8,577 nucleotides of DNA from Nitrospirota bacterium. Its GTDB lineage: Bacteria > Nitrospirota > Nitrospiria > Nitrospirales > NS-4. Made by a program: the position numbers and the translations under genes. Under the pieces are notes generated by a model, which saw only the letters and a program-made list of their open reading frames with translations, was not told the DNA's origin and ran no database searches. The DNA is taken from contig VBON01000082.1 in the NCBI GenBank assembly GCA_005877525.1, positions 1 to 8,577 of the forward strand, written 5' to 3'. This document shows, piece after piece, positions 1-5,825 of this stretch. How positions within the stretch are numbered: position 1 is the first letter of the stretch; each line of letters opens with the position of its first letter.

Positions 1-562
1 TGTTGAGCAACTCTCGCGGACTGGCCCATAGCAACTCCGCCTTCGGCCGGCTTTGCAGCAGCTTTAGGGCGTCCTTCATGACGGGCACCGGATCGACCCC
101 CGTATCGGCGATGCGGCCGGCAAAAATCGAGATGATTGCCGGGGTGTCACAGATGAGATGATCGACAATGTCACGGACCTGGTCAAGTGTCATGACCGCG
201 GTGATATTAAGCTTCACGCCGGCCATCGAGAGCCAGCGGATCAAGGGACCAGAAAAGTTCCGCTTGGTATCGCTCACCGGAATCTTCACATTGACATTGC
301 TGCCCCACGAGGCAATCTCCATTGCCTGGCTCTTCATTTCCTCAAACTCGTCGGCAAACACCTCGAAGGAGACCGGCTTGTCCGGCACGACCCTGAGCAC
401 GTCGAGGGCAAATTCCTTATAATCCGCAATGCCCGCCTTCCGCATCAGCGAGGGGTTAGTCGTGAAGCCTTTGATCCATGGCTTCGCGTACATGGTCTCG
501 ATGCCGCTGACATCCGCCCCATCTGCGAAAATTTTGATGTTCATTCCGTCTAGCTGCCGCAT
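1..562 (-). CDS. Transaldolase-family protein (3' end outside window)
   Basis: The visible 187 residues read as a small class I aldolase of the transaldolase/fructose-6-phosphate aldolase type, a cytoplasmic TIM barrel that moves or cleaves dihydroxyacetone units through a lysine Schiff base. Visible family marks are FADGAD (12-17, strand 1 Asp), KGFTTNPSLMRKAG (31-44), NVNVKIPV (89-96) with K93 as the probable Schiff-base lysine, KLNITAVMT (117-125), IFAGRIADTG (146-155) with R150, and LLWASPRELL near the edge. The family usually has about 215-250 residues, so perhaps 30-60 are missing. ATG at 562 is preferred: AAGGAGG lies 4 nt upstream, whereas the in-frame ATG at 544 has no close ribosome site. 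The start overlaps the end of the HAD gene by 13 nt, suggesting coupling. The family call is firm; the substrate is unknown, and the position after SIS and HAD genes suggests an anabolic sugar-phosphate role rather than the central pentose phosphate pathway. Confidence 0.86.
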   Translation of the reverse strand, partial: MRQLDGMNIKIFADGADVSGIETMYAKPWIKGFTTNPSLMRKAGIADYKEFALDVLRVVPDKPVSFEVFADEFEEMKSQAMEIASWGSNVNVKIPVSDTKRNFSGPLIRWLSMAGVKLNITAVMTLDQVRDIVDHLICDTPAIISIFAGRIADTGVDPVPVMKDALKLLQSRPKAELLWASPRELLN

Positions 563-1122
563 CGTTCCTCCTTTAGAATCCCAGACTCCGAGGCATGCCG
601 AAGAATGATGGCAGCTGCTTCCCCTAAATCAGCACAGATCGCGTCAGGGGCTTCTCGCAGGGGCTCGGCGTAGCCGCGGTCAATAAAGATCGTAAAGCAA
701 CCAGCGGCTTTCCCCGCGCCTATGTCTCGCCAACGGTCCCCCACCATGTAGCTGCTCGCGAGGTGAATGTCTCGTTCTTTCGCAGCCGCGAGAAGCATGC
801 CAGGCTTTGGCTTGTAGCAAGTAGACTCGGGGCTGTCCAGATCCCAGCAGACCTTGATATCGTCGAGCGGCAATTCCGTCAGGAGGCGAGCGTGCATCGC
901 GTCGACAACATCCCGACGCTGAATTCCTTTTCCCACGTCGGGCTGATTGGTCGCGACAATCAGCAGAAAGCCTGCGTCCTTCAATCGAAGAATTGCGTCG
1001 GCCACACCTGGGAGGATCTCGAAATCAGCCAGACTGGCTGGCGGATACGGTATCCCGTCTCGGACGAAGGCGCGGTTGAGGACACCATCGCGATCAACAA
1101 AAATGGCACGCCCTGCGCTCAT
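550..1122 (-). CDS. HAD-IIIA phosphatase, GmhB-like (heptose bisphosphate phosphatase type)
   Basis: A 190-residue cytoplasmic phosphatase of the histidinol-phosphatase/GmhB branch of the HAD superfamily, which removes a phosphate from sugar bisphosphates such as D-glycero-D-manno-heptose 1,7-bisphosphate. All four HAD motifs are visible: VDRDGVLN (9-16, nucleophile D10 and acid/base D12), VATNQ (56-60), YKPKPGM (103-109, K104), and MVGDRWRDIGAG (126-137, D129). The loop that in GmhB binds zinc through C-x-H and C-x-C is altered here: it has C92-W-D94 and S100-T-C102, so only two of four ligands remain. The frame is open further upstream to 1200, but ATG at 1122 is chosen because it starts right before the first HAD strand and overlaps the SIS stop as ATGA (1119-1122). 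No ribosome site is visible, consistent with coupled translation. The fold is certain; the substrate is inferred from homology and from the neighbouring SIS gene. Confidence 0.88.
   Translation of the reverse strand: MSAGRAIFVDRDGVLNRAFVRDGIPYPPASLADFEILPGVADAILRLKDAGFLLIVATNQPDVGKGIQRRDVVDAMHARLLTELPLDDIKVCWDLDSPESTCYKPKPGMLLAAAKERDIHLASSYMVGDRWRDIGAGKAAGCFTIFIDRGYAEPLREAPDAICADLGEAAAIILRHASESGILKEERCGS
567..573 (-). promoter_or_regulatory. Shine-Dalgarno of the transaldolase gene
   Basis: On the minus strand the sequence reads AAGGAGG, a near-perfect anti-16S match, 4 nt before ATG at 562. It lies inside the last codons of the upstream HAD gene and decides the start against the ATG at 544. 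Confidence 0.7.
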
Positions 1123-1736
1123 GGGCGCGCCGCTTGGGCCGTGCTTTCCCACTTGTTCTCGACGAGCTGCAGCTTCGGATGCGAGACAAGGCAATGCCAC
1201 GCGACAGCATGAAAGGCTTCCGTGTGGGGAGTGACGCGCTCTTCGTTGACGGTCGGAATGACGAGGACGGCATCGCCCATCTGCTTGGTGTAGCCGCCGT
1301 CGCGACCGACCACGCCATAAATTCTCAATCCCTTGCGTTTCGCTTCGTCGATTGCGCGGACCAGGTTGACGCTGATGTTGTTGGCCGCGTTTCCGCCGCC
1401 GACCGAAAAGACAAAGATGGCGTCGTTGTCGCCGGCGCGACTGACTCCCAGCCAGGCGGCAAAGACGGTCTCCCAGCCTTCATCATTCGTGCGGGCCGTC
1501 AGTTCTGCAACATTATCAACCGGGGTATAAGCCTCGATGCCGCAGAGTTTCCGGAAATCATTGACGGCATGACTACAATTCGCCGCGCTTCCGCCGACTC
1601 CCAATACGAATAGCCGTCCACCCCTCGCGCGCAAATCCGCAAGCTCTTGAGCAATGTGTTCAAGCATCTCGTAATCGATACGGTCGGTGATCTGGCGAGT
1701 TTCAGCGAAGTATTCCGCTGAATGGGACATTTTCAC
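1119..1736 (-). CDS. SIS-domain sugar-phosphate isomerase, GmhA-like
   Basis: A 205-residue single SIS domain protein resembling sedoheptulose-7-phosphate isomerase (GmhA), the cytoplasmic first step of heptose synthesis. The phosphate-binding loop VLGVGGSAANCSH (44-56) and the second loop FSVGGGNAANN (110-120) are clear, and the C-terminal helix has the ERVTPHTEAFHAVAWH segment (166-181) that corresponds to the catalytic and metal region of GmhA. Aligned by eye, the GmhA metal set His-Glu-Gln-His becomes H56-D60-E173-H181 here. The start is taken as GTG at 1736, with AGG 6 nt upstream; ATG at 1730 is the alternative and would remove two residues. An ATG-TGA pair sits immediately upstream at 1738-1733. 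This is the first gene of a coupled SIS-HAD-transaldolase set. It could be a true heptose enzyme or an isomerase for a related sugar phosphate; the SIS call is firm. Confidence 0.88.
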   Translation of the reverse strand: MKMSHSAEYFAETRQITDRIDYEMLEHIAQELADLRARGGRLFVLGVGGSAANCSHAVNDFRKLCGIEAYTPVDNVAELTARTNDEGWETVFAAWLGVSRAGDNDAIFVFSVGGGNAANNISVNLVRAIDEAKRKGLRIYGVVGRDGGYTKQMGDAVLVIPTVNEERVTPHTEAFHAVAWHCLVSHPKLQLVENKWESTAQAARP

Positions 1737-1784
1737 ATTTAACCTATTGCCTGTAAGGGATGAGACGATCGGAAATCACCCGAG

Positions 1785-1814
1785 CTTCTAACAGAGGCCG
1801 ATTCACGGAGTCAA
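1785..1814 (-). promoter_or_regulatory. Candidate sigma-70-type promoter for the SIS-HAD-transaldolase unit
   Basis: On the minus strand TTGACT (1814-1809) is followed after 18 nt by TAGAAG (1790-1785), matching the -35 box at 5 of 6 and the -10 box at 4 of 6 positions. It lies in the 129-bp spacer between the lhgO-like gene and the SIS gene, about 49 nt before the GTG start. The match is moderate and the spacer is 1 nt longer than optimal. Readthrough from the antiterminator operon is an alternative or additional source of transcription, since I see no convincing terminator in this spacer. Confidence 0.4.
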
Positions 1815-1865
1815 GTATTTCTCTTCACGCCTAGAAGGGCAAATCCCGTCCGACAAGGATTCAGC

Positions 1866-3093
1866 CTAAATGTCCAACTTCATGGTCTGCACGACGTGCT
1901 CCGCAAACGGCAGGGATGATGTAAAAGCCGGAGAAACCGCATTGAGGACATGGGTTGAGCGAGAGCCAGGCTCCACCACAAAGTCATTCAATAACTCTGC
2001 GGTGCGGATATTCACGAGCTGAGCACGGATGCCCACGGATTCTCCAGGCGCAAGATCGTGAGGCTTGAGACCCTCCACCAGGCTCGCCGCCTCACGGTAA
2101 AATCCCTTCTTCGTCATTTTGCCGATTTCTTTCAACGCGAGGGAGCGGAAGTGATCGCGATTCCTTGTAAACAGGCGAACCATGTAGCTGCCCATGCTCA
2201 ACGCGTCGCTTGCATTCACGCCCTTCAATCCGGAATATTGCTCGCGTCCCAAAAGCGGTAACGCCGTTGGGCCAACGGTGACCTCGCCATTCGGGCGCCG
2301 CGTAAAATGCACGCCCAAGAACGGATTCCGCAGGTCGGGCACAGGGTAAATGTTCCCGCGCACGTGGACCACCGATTGCGGATTCAGATGATAGTAGCCG
2401 CCTCGAAATGGCAAGATCCGGTACTCTCTTCCGACACCAAAGGCATGGGCCACCCTATCTGCAAAAAGTCCCGCACAGTTCACGAGGTGCCCAAAGGCAA
2501 TCGTCCCGTGACACGTCTGAGCTAAGCGGTCCCCGCGAAGACCTTCCCACGCGCAATTAAATTCAAATTCTACGCCTTCAGTCTTCGCATCACGCACCAA
2601 ACTCTCCATCACTCTTGACGGCTCCACCACCGCCGTCTCTTTTACATACAGAGCTTTTTCCCATGTCCGCGAGTAGGGTTCTACCTCTTGCAGCGCCTCC
2701 GCATCCAGCCACGCGACCTGAACTCCATTCGACCTGAACTCCATTCGCGGTGGCCCGGCGATGCAATTCCTCAAGTCCCGGCAGATCCTCAGGACCTCTT
2801 GCCACGATGACCTTCCCGGCAGCGTTGATGGGGAGCTTCTTTGACGCACAGTACTCGCGCATCCGGCGATTTCCTTCGATGCACAACCGCGCTTTTAGGG
2901 AATTCGGCGGATAGTACACGCCCGCATGGAGCACTCCGCTGTTTCGTCCACTCGCATGCATGCCTGGGGAAGGCTCCTTGTCGATCACCAAGACCCGTCC
3001 ACCGTATTTCCGATACAGCTCTCGGGAGACCGACACACCCACCACACCCGCCCCGACGACTAAAAAATCACAATTACTTGATCCTCGAACCAT
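1866..3093 (-). pseudogene. lhgO: L-2-hydroxyglutarate oxidase type FAD oxidoreductase, frameshifted by a 16-bp duplication
   Basis: LhgO-type enzymes are FAD-dependent oxidases/dehydrogenases of the DAO superfamily that oxidise L-2-hydroxyglutarate to 2-oxoglutarate. The N-terminal frame (from ATG 3093) has the Rossmann motif VVGAGVVG (12-19), the ribose-binding end of strand 2 VLVIDKE (34-40), and the very characteristic block HASGRNSGVLHAGVYYPP (46-63). It reads correctly to V121 (2731) and then runs out of frame to a stop at 2590. The second frame picks up at 2714 with AWLDAEALQEVEPY and continues through EPSRVMESLV and the C-terminal VLNAVSPAFTSSLPFAEHV to TAG at 1866. The junction is an exact 16-bp tandem duplication; deleting one copy joins 121 and 282 residues into 403, the usual family length. 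The start is 8 nt after the antiterminator stop, with no clear ribosome site. As it stands neither half should be an active oxidase. The true substrate in a polysaccharide locus is uncertain. Confidence 0.9.
2714..2747. repeat. 16-bp tandem duplication causing the lhgO frameshift
   Basis: The unit CGACCTGAACTCCATT occurs at 2714-2729 and again at 2730-2745, followed by CG, so period 16 holds exactly over 34 nt. Sixteen is not a multiple of three, so the reading frame of the surrounding gene shifts. The two copies are identical, which fits a recent slippage or duplication event, or an assembly or sequencing artefact. Confidence 0.97.
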
Positions 3094-3101
3094 AGGGTGG
3101 C

Positions 3102-3608
3102 TTACACTGACACCACATCTCCGGCATCAATCTCCACGGACGCAGCTTGCTGGATAAGATGCACGGAAATCACCAGCCGATGGCGCTTGTCCTTCCGAAG
3201 CAGCACGCCCCGCAGTCCTTCCAAGGGCCCACGGACCACTTCCACGGACATGCCTTCTCGAAGATAGGGATGAGAGTCATACGGCAGCGTGCTCGTAATC
3301 AAGACTTTGATCGCCTCGATCTCCCGCTCCGGGATTGATTCCGGATGGCTCCCGCTGCCTATGATATCGACGACCCCCGCGACTTTCAGCACCGACAACC
3401 TCTCCTCCCAGGGGAACCGCCCGAAGCAATACCCAGGAAACAACGGACACTCAATCTCCTTCTTTCGATCCTTCCATTGATTCAGCCGCCTGACGGTGGG
3501 AAGCAGCTGCTCGATGCCGAGCGCCTCAAACCGATCCCGGACCTGCTTTTCGTGCCGTGAGCGCGTACGAACCGCATACCAGAGTGGAATGACATCGGTT
3601 TCAGGCAC
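3102..3608 (-). CDS. NusG-paralogue transcription antiterminator (UpxY/RfaH-like)
   Basis: A 168-residue NusG-family protein. The N-terminal NGN domain spans roughly residues 8-105 and has the hallmarks PLWYAVRTRSRHEKQV (8-23), a central CPLFPGYCFGRF segment, and a VAGVVDIIGSGSHPESIP turn; the C-terminal KOW domain (about 115-168) contains REGMSVEVVRGPLEGLRG. Such specialised paralogues ride on RNA polymerase and suppress termination within long polysaccharide operons, often the one they head. The start is GTG at 3608, with AGAGGG 7 nt upstream; the NGN domain begins right after it, so no residues seem missing. It lies first in its unit, 8 nt before the lhgO-like gene, and a terminator-like hairpin with a U tract sits about 28 nt upstream of the start. 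Housekeeping NusG is unlikely, because secE and ribosomal protein genes are absent and the neighbours are sugar genes. Confidence 0.92.
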   Translation of the reverse strand: MPETDVIPLWYAVRTRSRHEKQVRDRFEALGIEQLLPTVRRLNQWKDRKKEIECPLFPGYCFGRFPWEERLSVLKVAGVVDIIGSGSHPESIPEREIEAIKVLITSTLPYDSHPYLREGMSVEVVRGPLEGLRGVLLRKDKRHRLVISVHLIQQAASVEIDAGDVVSV

Positions 3609-3636
3609 AGCTCCGCCCTCTCACTTACAGACTACG

Positions 3637-3686
3637 AAAAAAATAGCTCCTCCTAGGACTCCAGGGTCCGGTGTCCAACAGAGGAG
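3637..3686 (-). terminator. Terminator-like attenuator in the leader of the antiterminator gene
   Basis: On the minus strand, CTCCTC (3686-3681) can pair with GAGGAG (3652-3647), extendable by one U-G pair, and the 3' arm is followed by CTA and seven T residues (3643-3637). The 28-nt loop can fold internally. A second pairing, GGACTC (3691-3686) with GAGTCC (3661-3656), is exact but topologically incompatible with the first, as in terminator/antiterminator switches. It sits about 28 nt upstream of the GTG of the NusG-like gene, so any transcript from the leader must pass it. It could instead be the terminator of the upstream five-gene unit. The stem is short and the loop long, so strength is uncertain. 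Confidence 0.45.
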
Positions 3687-3877
3687 AGTCCGTCGCCACC
3701 TGACGCGTCGAAGATCACAAGGTACGATCTGTGCTTTAGAATCCTGGTCCCACGGCAAGGCCTATGATCCCTGCCCGATAAGCACTGTGAAACACTCCCG
3801 TCACTGGTGAGGGTATCCAGAAGTCAAGGAGTCAGGCAGCTTGTAAGTCAATGAAAACACTATGTTTTGAGTTACGA

Positions 3878-3892
3878 GTTCACAATTTGAAC
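3878..3892. promoter_or_regulatory. Inverted repeat, possible operator over the -10 box
   Basis: GTTCA-caatt-TGAAC is a 5-bp inverted repeat with a 5-nt centre that overlaps the candidate -10 box at 3885-3890. A dimeric repressor site is possible. It does not match a LexA box of either common type. Short palindromes like this also arise by chance. Confidence 0.25.
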
Positions 3893-3914
3893 ATAACGGA
3901 AAGAAGTGAGTCAA
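3885..3914 (-). promoter_or_regulatory. Candidate promoter of the antiterminator operon
   Basis: On the minus strand TTGACT (3914-3909) and TCAAAT (3890-3885) are 18 nt apart, matching 5 of 6 and 4 of 6 consensus positions, in the AT-rich part of the intergenic region. The -35 word and the spacing are the same as in the candidate promoter at 1785-1814. Initiation here would give a leader of about 270 nt before the GTG at 3608. This is pattern matching only. Confidence 0.35.
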
Positions 3915-4063
3915 GGAAAACCTTTCCTACGGTGTCCTTTCTTGGCAAAGACCGCCGCCCAGGAGCCTTGCTCCATGGGATTTCAGGATCTACGAGCGTG
4001 AGTGTTCGATGAATCTCTGTGCTTTTGGTGCAGGCGTGGCTATCGAATTCTTTTCCCGAAGGA

Positions 4064-4831
4064 CTAGGGGTGATAGGGCACTTCGCTCAAGATGGGCCCA
4101 TACTTGGAGATCAGCGACCGACAGGCCAGGGCATCTTTCGTCACGAGCTCCACATTGTCCCGCACAATCTTCGCGTACAGCTCTTCGATCTTCGAAGCTG
4201 AGGCTTTGTATTCCCGCACCCCGTAGTTATCCAATGAGGGTATCCGACGAAGCCTGTTGGTGTTCAGATGCTCGCCGGGGATCATCTCAATGTATTCGTT
4301 GGCCCACAGCGGGGGCTGCCTGCTCACTTGCGTCCATTGCGAGTTAATGCTGTGGAATCCCTGCTTCTCGAGTTCTCCCCTTACCAACAAGCACCCCAAC
4401 TCCTTTCCCATGAAATTCAGGTCACACGCGGTCCGGACCTCCGGCGGGAGTCCTTCGAAAATCCCTTTCCGACAGATCAAGGCCTTGGGGTCTTTGGCGA
4501 GGGTGAAGCAGGCGCGGCCGTCCGATTTGCGGATCGCTTCCCAGCCGGCCGGGGTGATGCGGCAGTCTTCAGGAAGGAACACCCAGTAGTCGCCGGCACA
4601 GTTCACATCACACAGGAGCCAGTTATACGCGACATTCTTTGCGAGGGGATTCCGGATTACGGGGATACCGAGGGATGGAAACTCACAGCCGTTCTGGATC
4701 AGTGTCAGCTGAACACCGGCCCGCTGAAAAGCGGTCACCTGCGCATGCAGATAGCCGCCGTGATGCTGCTGCTCCGCTACCGGGTCATCAGGAAAGGTGA
4801 TGGTTGCGCAGATGAAGCAGTGAAGCTTCAT
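4064..4831 (-). CDS. Unrecognised 255-residue protein, possible glycosyltransferase-like
   Basis: I do not recognise a named family. The protein starts with a short hydrophobic beta-like stretch (MKLHCFICATITF), has HHGGYLHAQVTAFQRAGVQL (23-42), and a segment DYWVFLPEDCRITPAGWEAI (81-100). The last resembles the acidic metal-binding turn and the following P-x-W-L/W-E-x-L/I element of GT-A glycosyltransferases such as GT2, with E88-D89 in place of a DxD. No signal peptide or membrane segment is visible, and the C-terminal third (210-240) looks helical. ATG at 4831 is chosen because it overlaps the stop of the decarboxylase gene as ATGA (4828-4831); the frame is open upstream to 4900 but only as an arginine- and proline-rich shadow of that gene. 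It is the last gene of the five-gene unit. A transferase or accessory role in the same glycan is inferred from position; the fold assignment is weak. Confidence 0.78.
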   Translation of the reverse strand: MKLHCFICATITFPDDPVAEQQHHGGYLHAQVTAFQRAGVQLTLIQNGCEFPSLGIPVIRNPLAKNVAYNWLLCDVNCAGDYWVFLPEDCRITPAGWEAIRKSDGRACFTLAKDPKALICRKGIFEGLPPEVRTACDLNFMGKELGCLLVRGELEKQGFHSINSQWTQVSRQPPLWANEYIEMIPGEHLNTNRLRRIPSLDNYGVREYKASASKIEELYAKIVRDNVELVTKDALACRSLISKYGPILSEVPYHP

Positions 4832-5823
4832 AGCAGCCGTTTTCGGAAGTACTCGATTGTGCGGCCGAGGCCTTCCTCGAGGCCGACCTTCGGCTCCCAA
4901 TCGAGGAGCGTTCGGGCACGGGTAATGTCCGGCCGGCGCACCTTCGGATCATCAGCCGGCAGCGGCTTGAACTCAATAGGAATCTCCGTGCCGATGAGGG
5001 CCTGCACCTTGCGGGCGATCTCAAGAACCGACAACTCCTGAGGGTTGCCAATGTTCGTCGGATCATGGACGGATGGCGCGCTTCGTTGGTAGATAAACGC
5101 CCGGTCGGTGCGCTCCTCATGTGTTTTGCCCGATGGTGCCAATAGGAGTCGCGTAATCCCCTCGACCAGATCGTCCACATAGCAGAAACTTCGGGTCTGG
5201 CTGCCGTCCCCATAGACTGTCAAAGGCTCTCCGCTCAACGCCTGCACGATAAAGTTCGAGACGACGCGGCCGTCCTTCGGCCGCATGGCCGGCCCATACG
5301 TGTTAAAGATGCGCACGATCCGGGTGTCTACCCCGTGATAGCGATGGTACGCCATGGTCATCGCCTCGGCAAAGCGCTTGGCCTCGTCGTACACGCCGCG
5401 GGGACTGATTGGATTCACGTTGCCCCAATAGTCCTCCGGCTGCGGGGAGACCAAGGGATCGCCGTAGACTTCAGAGGTGCTGGCCAACAGAAAACGAGCG
5501 TTCTTCGCCTTTGCCAAACCCAAGGCTTTGTGGGTTCCGAGCGCGCCGACCTTCAAGGTCGCGATAGGAAACTCCAGATAGTCTTGCGGGCTCGCAGGCG
5601 AGGCAAAATGCATCACCGCGTCCAACGGCCCGGCCACGTGCAAGTAGTCGCAGACATTGTATTTGACGAAGGTGAACCGTTCATGGCCCATGAGATGCGC
5701 GACATTATCCATCGAACCCGTGATGAGGTTATCGATGCAGGTCACTTCATGCTCAAGACCGATCAGGCGCTGGCAAAGATGGCTGCCCAGAAATCCCGCG
5801 CCCCCTGTGATGACCACCCGCAT
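4828..5823 (-). CDS. UDP-glucuronate decarboxylase (UDP-xylose synthase), extended SDR family
   Basis: A 331-residue short-chain dehydrogenase/reductase that should convert UDP-glucuronate to UDP-xylose using bound NAD in the cytoplasm. Visible are the dinucleotide motif GGAGFLG (7-13), the UXS-typical HFASPASPQDYLEFP (72-86), the active-site STSEVYGDP (115-123), WGNVNPI (133-139), the catalytic pair Y145-x3-K149 in YDEAKR, FNTYGPAMRPKDGRVVSNF (173-191), and VYGDGSQTRSFCYVDDLVEG (203-222). These together separate it from GalE and dTDP-glucose dehydratases. Between DLV and NIGNP there are 36 residues where I recall about 15 in standard UXS proteins, so there is an extra loop near 231-251. ATG at 5823 lies 2 nt after the GT2 stop; the 3' end overlaps the next gene by 4 nt. 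It would feed UDP-xylose, or a derived pentose, to one of the nearby transferases. Confidence 0.93.
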   Translation of the reverse strand: MRVVITGGAGFLGSHLCQRLIGLEHEVTCIDNLITGSMDNVAHLMGHERFTFVKYNVCDYLHVAGPLDAVMHFASPASPQDYLEFPIATLKVGALGTHKALGLAKAKNARFLLASTSEVYGDPLVSPQPEDYWGNVNPISPRGVYDEAKRFAEAMTMAYHRYHGVDTRIVRIFNTYGPAMRPKDGRVVSNFIVQALSGEPLTVYGDGSQTRSFCYVDDLVEGITRLLLAPSGKTHEERTDRAFIYQRSAPSVHDPTNIGNPQELSVLEIARKVQALIGTEIPIEFKPLPADDPKVRRPDITRARTLLDWEPKVGLEEGLGRTIEYFRKRLL

Positions 5824-5825
5824 CG

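Larger units (their letters stand above)
3609..4063. other. 455-bp intergenic leader region without a gene
   Basis: I see no convincing coding frame on either strand. The part at 3841-3930 is clearly more AT-rich than the rest and has three 15-nt inverted repeats: AAAACA-cta-TGTTTT (3854-3868), GTTCA-caatt-TGAAC (3878-3892) and AGGAAA-acc-TTTCCT (3914-3928), plus GGAGC-ctt-GCTCC at 3962-3974. Near-identical GTCAAGGA words occur at 3823, 3847 (one mismatch) and 3910. An imperfect hairpin lies at 3754-3775. I see no classical U-tailed terminator just after the upstream unit ends at 4064. The region probably carries the promoter and a leader of about 270 nt for the antiterminator operon. Confidence 0.7.

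Noticed and set aside
763..1212. Plus-strand open frame opposite the HAD gene
   Set aside because: It covers the HAD catalytic motifs on the other strand and shows no family features.
3620..3660. Leader peptide using the AGGAGGAG ahead of the U tract as ribosome site
   Set aside because: No ATG, GTG or TTG follows at a usable distance; only an ATT reading eight codons would fit, which is too weak.
3496..3810. Plus-strand open frame reaching into the intergenic region
   Set aside because: Its first third is antisense to the NusG-like gene and the rest is basic, low-complexity translation with no ribosome site or recognisable motif.
3878..3892. GTTC-N7-GAAC as a LexA box
   Set aside because: The alphaproteobacterial box is a direct GTTC-N7-GTTC repeat and the Gram-positive box is GAAC-N4-GTTC; neither fits, and the gene context is not SOS.
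3609..4063. ops/JUMPstart element for an RfaH-type factor
   Set aside because: I looked for GGCGGTAG-like sequence on the minus strand; only GGCGGCGGTC near 3950-3960 comes close and it lacks the core.
4020..4066. Terminator right after the five-gene unit
   Set aside because: A CCC/GGG pairing around 4045-4070 is only three pairs with no U tract.
3808..4245. Repeated word TGAGGGTATCC at 3808 and 4235
   Set aside because: An 11-nt match is expected several times by chance in a window of this size, and one copy is plain coding sequence.
4268..5041. Long plus-strand open frame of 257 codons opposite the decarboxylase and orphan genes
   Set aside because: It is the antisense shadow of two well-supported minus-strand genes, has no recognisable domain and no ribosome site.
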